From positions 1 through 16,473 of the forward strand of contig SCUC01000010.1 in NCBI GenBank assembly GCA_004322375.1: 16,473 bases of DNA, written 5' to 3'. Shown here one piece after another: positions 7,561 to 14,541 of this stretch. Under the pieces are notes generated by a model that saw only the letters and a program-made list of their open reading frames with translations, made no database searches and was not told the DNA's origin. How positions within the stretch are numbered: the first letter of the stretch is position 1; each line of letters opens with the position of its first letter. The position numbers and the translations under genes are program-made. This DNA comes from Bacteroidota bacterium (lineage in GTDB: Bacteria; Bacteroidota; Ignavibacteria; UBA10030; SZUA-254).

Positions 7561-9153
7561 TCACTCATTCGTTACCATTGCCCCTTGCAGTGGAGCGATG
7601 AGGGGATGAATGGCTGTTTCGCCGTTATGCTCGACGCGGACGTCGGAAAATTTCATCGGGACGGTTTCTGCGGCGAGGAAGGGTCCTTTCTGCCTCTGGA
7701 TGTGCAGGTGCGGGACGGGCGAGTAGCCGGAGTTGCCACATAAGCCAAGTACCTGCCCGCATCGTATAAGCTCGCCAATGCTGACTATGATCGAGCCTTC
7801 CTTGAAATGGCTGATCTCCGTAAATTCCGTTTCCGAGTGCTGGATGATGACATAATTGCCCCAGTTATGAACTTCGTTCGTGATGCCGGGGAGGTTATCT
7901 TTAATGTAATTCACAACGGCGATGACTTTTCCATCTGCCGGGGCAAGCACGGGCAACCCGAATGTGTAATAATCTTCCAGCGCGATGCCGAAATTCCTGC
8001 ATTGCTTCGTTTCGTTGTCCACGACGATGAAATCATACGCATACGCCTGCGTGCCTTTATGGGTGTGATGCCCGAACTCTCCCTGATAGACGAACCACGT
8101 TCCGTAAAACGGGAGGCGGTACTGCACCTTTCCCCGTTTGCCATGATGCTCGATATACCATGCGCGGTGCGCTTCGGGCGTGCGAATGTTCGGAAGAGGA
8201 ACAAGATACAGTCCTGCGCGGGAAGTATAAAGCACTTCACTTTTCAGAGGGAACATCATCATCATCATCACGAGATTGAACGGAGCGACGAGAACGGGAA
8301 GTCCAAGCGGCTGAAGCGCCGCCTCCATCCCGTTCACGACGAGAACAGTCGCGGCAACTCCTCCGATTGTATAAATAAATCCTCCAACAGTCGGAGCGAG
8401 GAAGAATCCGCCTAAGCCGATAGCGACAATGATATAATTCAGAGAAGACGAAAAAGGCTGTGTGGAATTCACTTCCCCCCCTATCCAGGAAAAGAGCGCC
8501 ATCCCTACTGCCCCGCCAATGATACCCGACAAAAATGAAATCCGGCTCGTCAAAAAAATTCCTGCCAACACCAGCACGCCGGAATAAACGGAGGGTTGAA
8601 ACAACGTTGAGCTAAATGCCTTGAAGTAGGAACTCAACCAGACAGGGAACGCCTGGAAGGTGAGCTCGTTCAGCCATTGAATTGCTTCGAGGGGCATATA
8701 ATAGGCTTTTGGCATTTCGCCATGAATCACTTTGAGCGTTAGGAGAATCGTCCATGTTGTAACGACAAAGGGAATGCTCAGGATAGGAAGCTGTCGTTTC
8801 TTTGTCAGCGAGGAGAGAAGGCTAATGGCTACTATTGCAGTCAGCATACATCCGATAACCAGAACGACGAGGGCTTCTTCCACGAATGGGACGTACAACC
8901 CGATGCTGATTCCGACAAGAATCCCGTTGATGCCGAAGACACCCGCATGAATATAATTTTTATCGGTATGAAGGAGATACGCGAACCCGTTCACCGCGAT
9001 ATTTCCCAGCAAGCCCATCAACCCGATATAGGGGTCGTAGAACGAAGCGGCAAGAAACAAGAACGCGGGGAACAGCTTATCGGAAAAAAGCGTGTTCGCA
9101 TAGCATTTCAGAACAACGTTTCCAAACTGAAGCAGAGCGTTTTTTCGCCCCAT
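7561..9153 (-). CDS. Urea channel (UT family) fused to an M23 metallopeptidase domain
   Basis: A 530-residue two-part protein. Residues about 1-310 are a urea-transporter-type channel with the two-fold repeat of that family: half one has FGINGILVGISIG (73-85) and LPILSIPF (122-129), half two has GLPVLVAPFNL (284-294). Residues about 345-495 are an M23 domain of the 'QAYAYDF' subclass: H365 and D374 in HKGTQAYAYD, LPVLAPADGKV, GNYVIIQH, H449 in ISHF, and PHLHIQ with H482 and H484, so the ligands look intact. Family channels pass urea or similar small amides; M23 enzymes cut peptide cross-links. Five consecutive ATG codons (M296-M300) follow the second pore motif. The start is 4 bases after the decarboxylase stop with no ribosome binding site, implying coupled translation. 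Which side of the membrane the peptidase faces is unclear. Confidence 0.9.
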   Translation of the reverse strand: MGRKNALLQFGNVVLKCYANTLFSDKLFPAFLFLAASFYDPYIGLMGLLGNIAVNGFAYLLHTDKNYIHAGVFGINGILVGISIGLYVPFVEEALVVLVIGCMLTAIVAISLLSSLTKKRQLPILSIPFVVTTWTILLTLKVIHGEMPKAYYMPLEAIQWLNELTFQAFPVWLSSYFKAFSSTLFQPSVYSGVLVLAGIFLTSRISFLSGIIGGAVGMALFSWIGGEVNSTQPFSSSLNYIIVAIGLGGFFLAPTVGGFIYTIGGVAATVLVVNGMEAALQPLGLPVLVAPFNLVMMMMMFPLKSEVLYTSRAGLYLVPLPNIRTPEAHRAWYIEHHGKRGKVQYRLPFYGTWFVYQGEFGHHTHKGTQAYAYDFIVVDNETKQCRNFGIALEDYYTFGLPVLAPADGKVIAVVNYIKDNLPGITNEVHNWGNYVIIQHSETEFTEISHFKEGSIIVSIGELIRCGQVLGLCGNSGYSPVPHLHIQRQKGPFLAAETVPMKFSDVRVEHNGETAIHPLIAPLQGAMVTNE

Positions 9154-9157
9154 AGCG

Positions 9158-10504
9158 TTAGGCTTTCAGGTGCTTGGGAACGGTATCTAATTGCTTGATA
9201 TATTCCATCGTCTCGCGCGCCCGTACGAGATGCGGCTTGCCATCGGAAATCATAACGATAGCAGGGCGCGGCTGGATAAATTGCATGCTCTGCGAAAAAT
9301 TATATGCCCCGACGTTTTTCACCACAAGCAAGTCTCCGCCCCGAAGCTGCGGCAGCGAGATGGAGGAACGGACGCAATCAATCTGCATACAGAGCGGACC
9401 GTATAACGATGCATCTTCCATAGCGGCTCCCCCCTCCTGCGCGGGAACAACATCGTACCTGTACCAGAAGGAAGAAAAGAGCAAGTTCACTCCTGCATCA
9501 ATCACATACGCTTTTGTTCCGTTCGATAATCGCTTGGCAGCATGAACTGAAGTAATCAAGTGCATCGTTTCTTCCACGATGGAGCGACCCGGTTCAAGCA
9601 AGAGCAACGGCGCTTCATTCGACGGGAAGGGACCCCGCAACAATACAGGTCCAATCACCTCGGCATACTGCTCAAAGGTCGGGCAGGTTTGGCTCCCGGG
9701 TAAGTACGCGGTGTGCAGTGTATTTGGCGCGGCATACCCGCCGCCAATATCCCAATACTCCAGCTTGATGCTAAGCTCTTTATTGATAAGACGATAAAAC
9801 TCCACAAGCTTTTCCGCCATCTGGCGGTATATTTCAACGTTGTCAATATAGGTTCCTGCATGGCAGTGCAAACCGCGCACATTAAGCAAGCCATTGCTCA
9901 TGATTCTCTTGATAGCATCGTACGCCTGTCCTGACTCCACGTTGAAGCCGAATCTATCCCAGGGAGGGTAGTTCAATTCCATATTCACACGAATGCCGAT
10001 ATTCAGCTTTTTCTTTTTTTCACGGGCGATATCTTCGAGCAAGTACATTTCATCGTACGAGTCAATATTCACCATCGCCCCCTCGTTGATAGCGCGTTCG
10101 AGCTCTTTTTTTGTTTTGTAGGGACCGTTCAAAATAATGTTCTTTCCGGGAACGTTGAGGGAGCGGGCAATATCATACTCGAACCCTGAAACGGTTTCCG
10201 CCCATGCGCCTTCGGTGTGCAATGCGGCGCAGACGGCATTCAGGTAATTCGTTTTGTACGAATAGGAAATTTGCACGCGCGGATACCGCAAGCTGAACGC
10301 GCGCAGCATATCGCGATATTTTTTCCGGAGCGAGCTTTCGGAGACCACAAACAAGGGAGAGCCGAATTGCTCGATTAAGGTTTTGACGGGTACGCCGTCA
10401 ATGTTCGTCATGGGCAGCGTTCCGGGGGCGCGACCGAATTTATTCGCCAATCCTACAGAGTGGCGAATGATAGTCGGTTTTTCATAATATTTTTTTTGTG
10501 GCAT
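9158..10504 (-). CDS. Fold-type III PLP-dependent decarboxylase, DAP/ornithine decarboxylase-like
   Basis: Alanine-racemase-fold enzyme of the LysA/ODC group, 448 residues. The PLP lysine is K84 in YSYKTNY; other marks are HCHAG (213-217), the phosphate-binding GGG (254-256) in DIGGGYAAP, EPGR (304-307), and the C-terminal YGPLC (368-372) with D376 and the late tyrosine Y401 in GAYNFSQSM. In diaminopimelate decarboxylases the cysteine is followed by E-S-x-D; here it reads C-M-Q-I-D, so the substrate is probably not diaminopimelate. The first 30 residues lie outside the fold and carry YEKPTIIRHSVGLANKFGR, which resembles a peptide leader. The gene lies after a 509-base repeat-rich gap and directly before the channel-peptidase. 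Likely a cytoplasmic amino-acid or conjugate decarboxylase; the substrate is unknown. Confidence 0.9.
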   Translation of the reverse strand: MPQKKYYEKPTIIRHSVGLANKFGRAPGTLPMTNIDGVPVKTLIEQFGSPLFVVSESSLRKKYRDMLRAFSLRYPRVQISYSYKTNYLNAVCAALHTEGAWAETVSGFEYDIARSLNVPGKNIILNGPYKTKKELERAINEGAMVNIDSYDEMYLLEDIAREKKKKLNIGIRVNMELNYPPWDRFGFNVESGQAYDAIKRIMSNGLLNVRGLHCHAGTYIDNVEIYRQMAEKLVEFYRLINKELSIKLEYWDIGGGYAAPNTLHTAYLPGSQTCPTFEQYAEVIGPVLLRGPFPSNEAPLLLLEPGRSIVEETMHLITSVHAAKRLSNGTKAYVIDAGVNLLFSSFWYRYDVVPAQEGGAAMEDASLYGPLCMQIDCVRSSISLPQLRGGDLLVVKNVGAYNFSQSMQFIQPRPAIVMISDGKPHLVRARETMEYIKQLDTVPKHLKA

Positions 10505-10630
10505 AACTGCTGTTAAATTGATAAATGCTGGTTAAAAAAATTTCAAACCTCAGAAAACAAATCACAAATAAATTACAATGTTCAATTCTCAAACACACAC
10601 AAAAGATGTCATTGAGAGCCCCTCGATTAA

Positions 10631-10820
10631 AGTAATTGCATAATTGGTTTCTACTTTGAATAAATACTTCTTGTTACCTACAAAACCCATTGTCATACCT
10701 ATAAAGGTCGCCTTTGGCGAACCTCGTCAAAGACGGGCAGCTATCCAATCATTGTCCGTAGAAACCGAGAGAATGATTGGATTCTCTACGAGTCGTTGAC
10801 CCGCTTTCGCGGGAATGACA
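10631..10820. repeat. Dispersed ~180-bp repeat, copy A
   Basis: Matches 16247-16422 in the same orientation. The first ~55 bases are about 87% alike, the centre differs, and the last 79 bases (10742-10820) differ at only 4 positions. Internal structure: the twin hairpin at 10706-10739; an 11-bp perfect inverted repeat ATCCAATCATT (10743-10753) with AATGATTGGAT (10772-10782); AGAGAAT/ATTCTCT; and CCCGC-TTTC-GCGGG (10800-10813) followed by GAATGAC. The last part resembles the widespread 'GTCATTCCCGCGAAAGCGGG' type of extragenic palindrome. Confidence 0.8.
10706..10739. repeat. Twin-hairpin repeat, copy 2
   Basis: TCGCC-TTT-GGCGA followed by CGTC-AAA-GACG, in the same frame as 7427-7460. Compared with that copy, C/G pairs are replaced by T/A pairs in stem 1 and the reverse in stem 2, so both stems are preserved. 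It lies inside copy A of the longer repeat. Confidence 0.6.
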
Positions 10821-11013
10821 GTCTCAAGGGCTTTGCGTAACTTCAGTTCATAACCACACAGAAAAAAGAATTGTAATTTCGGTTGAGAGATTTATTTGGC
10901 TTTTGTTGTTTGTATTTTAGTATTTGTTGTTCGGCGCTTGCTGTTACAACGCAAACTACCATCGTTCTCGTATTTGGCAAAATGCTTCTTATCTTTGAAC
11001 GCGAGTCGCACCT

Positions 11014-12066
11014 TTACCGATAGATTAATTCTCCTAACGTTGTCAGGCTTTCGAGATACCGCATGGGGCAAACTAAATCTGTCGCGTGACGGACGAACGA
11101 AATCCCAGCTTGCGGAGGAGCAAGTGGCTTAATTTTCTTTCCAAGCGCTAGCTGAACAACCGTAGCCGGCAAATTGACGCCCGCACCTGCCGAGAGATAA
11201 ATCCATGAAGGGAAACGAGGATTAATTTCAACCAGATAATATTTCCCGGACTTTTGTTCTTTCAAAAATTCGAGCTCACACGGACCGCGCCACTTGAGCG
11301 CTTTGATGAGCTTCTCCGATAATTTTGCAAGCACCGTATCTTTGATTGTTACCCCCGCCCATGCTTTTCCCTTTTCCGTCAGGCGGAGCTTTCGCATCGG
11401 CACCGCGCCGATAAGCTTGCCCGTTCCGCTTCCAACACACGCTACATCATATTCTTCTCCGGGAAGATGCTCCTGCACAATTATCGGCAGCCCCCATTTC
11501 GCCTTTAAACGCTGAAAACTAATCGAAGCTTCTTCGAACGAATAGGCAATGTATGCTTCGTAAAACGTTCCCTTGACAACAATCGGAGTTCCGTATGCTT
11601 TTAACGCGTCATTCAACAACCGGGGATCGTTGATAACCATAGTACGGGGACAGGAAATACCGTGCTTTTTGCAAAACTCAGAAAGCAGCGCTTTGGAGCG
11701 GAGACGAAATTGCTCTTCCGTCGGAAGAAACAGCTTAATTCCCATCGAAGTCAGTTCAGTCATTAACCGATTGACGTTTGTAATTTCCGAATCGAGCGTG
11801 GGAATCAAGATATCAATAGGTGTGCGGGCGTGGATGTATTCAATTCGTTTCAGCAGCGCATCTTCCCCTTCCGATGGATAGGGAATCAAATATACTTCAT
11901 CGAGCAAATCTCCATCGTATATGCCTGTATCAAACGCATCGTAGGTCAAGCCGATGATTTTTCCAATATTATTCAGGTCATGCCTGATGCTGCGGATAAC
12001 AGGGATGCCGGGTGCAGGATTATCGGTCGCATTTAATCCTGTAACTGCAATGTTTAATTTTTTCAT
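11014..12066 (-). CDS. ATP-grasp ligase (CarB/PylC-like)
   Basis: A 350-residue carboxylate-amine/thiol ligase type protein. It opens with a Rossmann-like pre-ATP-grasp domain carrying VTGLNATDNPAPG (8-20). The ATP-grasp core has PIVVKG (161-166, nucleotide-binding lysine), QEHLPGEEYDV (188-198), GPCELEF (251-257) and the metal-binding end strand YLVEINPRFPSW (267-278, with E270, N272 and R274). Such enzymes activate a carboxylate as an acyl phosphate and join it to an amine; the substrates here are unknown. I chose the ATG at 12066 because it overlaps the stop of the FG-GAP gene (TAATG) and opens the Rossmann strand MKKLNIAVTG; the frame stays open upstream but that part does not look like protein of this family. 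A PqqD-like gene upstream and a decarboxylase downstream suggest conjugate or peptide biosynthesis. Confidence 0.9.
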   Translation of the reverse strand: MKKLNIAVTGLNATDNPAPGIPVIRSIRHDLNNIGKIIGLTYDAFDTGIYDGDLLDEVYLIPYPSEGEDALLKRIEYIHARTPIDILIPTLDSEITNVNRLMTELTSMGIKLFLPTEEQFRLRSKALLSEFCKKHGISCPRTMVINDPRLLNDALKAYGTPIVVKGTFYEAYIAYSFEEASISFQRLKAKWGLPIIVQEHLPGEEYDVACVGSGTGKLIGAVPMRKLRLTEKGKAWAGVTIKDTVLAKLSEKLIKALKWRGPCELEFLKEQKSGKYYLVEINPRFPSWIYLSAGAGVNLPATVVQLALGKKIKPLAPPQAGISFVRHATDLVCPMRYLESLTTLGELIYR

Positions 12067-13973
12067 TATGGACGGTGTCCTCGCACAAATATTTTTCGTT
12101 GTAAAAGAGAAGTATGCTTTGTCTCTGAATGGAGAGGCAACGATTTTTCTTTCGACAGGATAGACTGCAAAATCAACTGACCTGAGCCTGACGATTTCAC
12201 CCAGTATCCTTTTCCGGGCCGGAGCGTATCCGTTGTAGTATAACCGGAAGCGTAACCAAAAAAGTCCGAGGCAAGTAAACCGCCGGGAATTGTAACAACA
12301 TCCGAACGAGAAAGAGATTGAGAAATCGCTCCTACCATATTCCATCCCGGCATGAGTGTTGTGTTCACCGTCAATAATTCTGCGCCTTGAAGAGGAACAT
12401 CCTGTTGAGATGAGAATTTCAACCAATACCCTATGCCACGTTTAAGCGTATCTTGCAGTTGGTACCCTTCTTCAGTAAACGCAAATGCTGAGGAGACTGC
12501 AGATGGAAAAATATTCGTCTTTATGCTATCAAGCGCAAAAACGGGGAGAGAGACAATATTCCAGCCTTCCCGGACTGTCATGGTCGAAGTCTGAGCTTGT
12601 TCAACAAACAGTAATACCGGCTTATCATTGGCAAAGCTTGCAGAGGAGATGAGCATATCGGCAATGCCATCGCCATCAAGGTCGCCTGCAGCAATTTTCG
12701 AGGGACGAAAATACCCCTGATCGTTATTCGATGTGTGGTCATCCGTTGTATCATCCATGTAGAGCGTTGCATACGAATAGCTGCTCCAATCCGTTACGGG
12801 ACCGCTGTTATACGTCCACTGATAGACCGCTTCATTGTAGCTTCCAGCAAGATATAATTCGGGAATACCATTTGTGTCTAGGTCTGCTTTTGTCAACCCG
12901 ACCATTCCATTATAATAATCGTATTGACCAAGCCAGAAGAAATTGGAAGCGTTCATCTGGCTTACATCGCCTGTATTTGTGGCGACAAACAAAGCGCCAT
13001 TCGCCGTCAGCATATAGAGTTCGTTCGTTCCGTCATTATCAACGTTGGCTTCCACTATGCCATCGTTGGATAAATCGAGATAGGAAGAAATGTTTTTGAT
13101 ATTTGCCGCAAGAGCATAGCTGTTGGGGCTGCCCGTGTTTTCATAAATTGCCATGCGAAGCGTATCCCATCCGGCAACGACAAGCTCTTTTCTGTTGTCG
13201 TTGTCGAGGTCGGTTGCGGCGAGCGCGTACCCGACGACAGGCATGGTCGTTGAGTCAACAAATTCAATTTGCCATGATGTCGTTTCGAGCGTGTCGGATG
13301 CAGCGGAAAATATCATGAGCTTGCTGGTGTAAGTATCCCAGCTTTCCACAAACGAAACGGCGACCTCTTCCCTGTTGTCATTATCGAAATCGCCCGCAAT
13401 GATAGCCGTACCTTCATGAAACCAATGTCCGAGTCCGAAATCCCACGTCGTTGTTGGAAGAGCGGGAAATCCGTTATCGGTTCCATCCCATTCGAAAAGA
13501 TAAAAACCGTGATATGTTGTATCCGCAGGATCAACGAGACATACAATTTCTTGTCTGCCATTGTTGTTCAAATCAGAAACCGTCACAACGCTAAAATCGG
13601 ATGAATAGGGATACAATGAATAGGACCAAACAATTTGAAAGCTATCGTTAGCAACGGCTTCATACAGATAGACCATGTTGTAATAGTCGCTGCTCCATGA
13701 AGTAGTAAGCAAGAATTCCTTCTTTCCGTCCCGGTCTAAGTCGAGCTCGGATTGCACCATAGACCAGACCACGCTCGATGGATCGTAGCCGCCGGAATCC
13801 CAGGGAAGCGAATACCATTTGGGGGTAAATGATTGTTGGGCGGTTGCTTGTGAAGGTACAAGAACCAGCCCCGCGAAAATCATCCAAATTGAAAAACCAT
13901 AAAATGAAGCCTCTCTACACCTTTGGGATCGGACTATTTTTGAAGGGCAGGGATTCTTCTGCTCAAAAGGCAC
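12066..13973 (-). CDS. Secreted FG-GAP/VCBS repeat protein with C-terminal GWNxVSLP modules
   Basis: Predicted exported calcium-binding beta-propeller. Seven repeats carry the D-x-[DN]-x-[DN]-G/R-x-x-E loop, for example DLDRDGKKEFL, DLNNNGRQEIV, DFDNDNREEVA, DLDNDNRKELV, NVDNDGTNELY, DLDTNGIPELY and DLDGDGIADML. Two tandem modules follow, REGWNIVSLPV...GIGYWLK and MPGWNMVGAIS...GKGYWVK, often seen in surface proteins of this phylum. I see no type IX sorting domain after them; the protein ends in a basic tail. A signal peptide core is WMIFAGLVLVPSQATAQ. The start is uncertain: GTG at 13973 has AGAGG five bases before it, ATG at 13883 lacks a charged N-region, and a longer frame reaches 14240 but runs through a MITE-like repeat. 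The 3' end overlaps the ATP-grasp ATG. Confidence 0.85.
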   Translation of the reverse strand: MPFEQKNPCPSKIVRSQRCREASFYGFSIWMIFAGLVLVPSQATAQQSFTPKWYSLPWDSGGYDPSSVVWSMVQSELDLDRDGKKEFLLTTSWSSDYYNMVYLYEAVANDSFQIVWSYSLYPYSSDFSVVTVSDLNNNGRQEIVCLVDPADTTYHGFYLFEWDGTDNGFPALPTTTWDFGLGHWFHEGTAIIAGDFDNDNREEVAVSFVESWDTYTSKLMIFSAASDTLETTSWQIEFVDSTTMPVVGYALAATDLDNDNRKELVVAGWDTLRMAIYENTGSPNSYALAANIKNISSYLDLSNDGIVEANVDNDGTNELYMLTANGALFVATNTGDVSQMNASNFFWLGQYDYYNGMVGLTKADLDTNGIPELYLAGSYNEAVYQWTYNSGPVTDWSSYSYATLYMDDTTDDHTSNNDQGYFRPSKIAAGDLDGDGIADMLISSASFANDKPVLLFVEQAQTSTMTVREGWNIVSLPVFALDSIKTNIFPSAVSSAFAFTEEGYQLQDTLKRGIGYWLKFSSQQDVPLQGAELLTVNTTLMPGWNMVGAISQSLSRSDVVTIPGGLLASDFFGYASGYTTTDTLRPGKGYWVKSSGSGQLILQSILSKEKSLPLHSETKHTSLLQRKIFVRGHRP

Positions 13974-14268
13974 ATTAGCCTCTGGTTGAGCTTTGCTGCT
14001 GCTAATGGCATAGGGCAAAAAAAGTCTTATGGCATGTCGGAGAAGCTTGAAAGTTAATTTCTCCCTACTTTTACCCATCCCTATCCCTTCCCTGCGTGGT
14101 AGGGAAGGGCAAAACGAATCCCAGAAAATCCGATACACGTTGGCGGGATGGGTAAAAGAAAGAAATATCGTTTGCAGATACAATATCATCAACGGTAATA
14201 ACAATGGCAAGCCATTGATTGATTTCAGAATGACACTCATTGGAGTTTATAGAACTGTAACAGGATGA
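13974..14268. other. About 295 bases between PqqD-like and FG-GAP genes
   Basis: Holds the 91-bp MITE-like element (14068-14158). The frame of the FG-GAP gene stays open through it to an ATG at 14240, but the predicted peptide there is not a signal sequence and has no family likeness. I read it as non-coding spacer, though a long untranslated leader for the FG-GAP gene is possible. Confidence 0.5.
14068..14158. mobile_element. MITE-like element with 14-bp terminal inverted repeats
   Basis: CTTTTACCCATCCC (14068-14081) and its exact reverse complement GGGATGGGTAAAAG (14145-14158) bound a 91-bp segment. Inside sits a second perfect inverted repeat, CCCTTCCCT (14085-14093) and AGGGAAGGG (14101-14109). 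There is no coding capacity. The size and nested palindromes fit a non-autonomous miniature element or extragenic palindrome. I see no clear target-site duplication, and there is only one copy in this window. Confidence 0.6.
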
Positions 14269-14529
14269 TTAAAGCACCCCAAAGGAGCGTACCTGCTCGA
14301 TAAATTCTTCCAAATCCTTGCGAGCCATAGATTCGGAAATATCATATTCACCTGTCATCGCCTTGAGCGCTTCTGCGGCTGTACCGCCTTCCATCAAATG
14401 CTTGAGGATGAGTCCGCCCGTTTCATTCACGGTATAAGTCAGTCCGGTAACATGATCGAACAGGAAACCGTTAGGCGTGAGGGTGATTTCTTCTTTGAGA
14501 TTGCGCTGCGTTTTTAGTGTAGTTGCCAT
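14269..14529 (-). CDS. PqqD-like protein (RRE-fold peptide chaperone family)
   Basis: An 86-residue winged-helix protein of the PqqD type: an N-terminal beta hairpin FLFDHVTGLTYTVNETG (22-38), a helix LILKHLMEGGTAAEALKAM, the linker TGEYDIS and a C-terminal helix ARKDLEEFIEQVRSFGVL. These landmarks (D-x-x-T-G-x-x-x-x-x-N-x-T/E, then G-x-x-A/S-x-E/A and a D-x-x-x-F-I segment) fit the PqqD family, whose characterised members bind leader peptides and present them to modifying enzymes; others sit in kinase-linked 'HPr-rel-A' systems. No HPr-kinase-like gene or radical SAM enzyme is seen here, but an ATP-grasp ligase and a decarboxylase with a leader-like N-terminus are close by. The ATG has GGAG six bases upstream and follows the preceding stop by 12 bases. 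Confidence 0.85.
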   Translation of the reverse strand: MATTLKTQRNLKEEITLTPNGFLFDHVTGLTYTVNETGGLILKHLMEGGTAAEALKAMTGEYDISESMARKDLEEFIEQVRSFGVL

Positions 14530-14541
14530 GTGGAGCTCCAG

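Larger units (their letters stand above)
10505..11013. other. 509-base gene-free gap between ATP-grasp and decarboxylase genes
   Basis: Filled mainly by one copy of the ~180-bp dispersed repeat (10631-10820), which includes a twin hairpin, and by a T/G-rich low-complexity tract at 10893-10945 (TTTGTTGTTTGTATTTTAG and similar). A 39-codon frame on the minus strand (10843-10962) starts just after the ATP-grasp stop but has no ribosome binding site and runs into the low-complexity tract, so I do not call it. The 120 bases before the decarboxylase ATG are AT-rich and may hold its promoter, but no clean consensus was found. Confidence 0.6.

Noticed and set aside
7807..8415. 202-codon plus-strand frame with a histidine run opposite the channel-peptidase
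   Set aside because: The histidine run is the antisense reading of the (ATG)5 tract; the minus-strand frame carries clear UT and M23 motifs.
10843..10962. 39-codon minus-strand frame just after the ATP-grasp gene, considered as a precursor peptide
   Set aside because: No ribosome binding site, overlaps a low-complexity tract, and has no leader motif such as YxxP or a terminal core.
10896..11132. 78-codon plus-strand frame (MAFVVCILVFVV...)
   Set aside because: Its hydrophobic start comes from the T/G-rich tract and its second half is antisense to the ATP-grasp 3' end.
12067..12426. N-terminal extension of the ATP-grasp frame
   Set aside because: It overlaps the FG-GAP coding region in another frame, and the Rossmann strand begins at the ATG at 12066.
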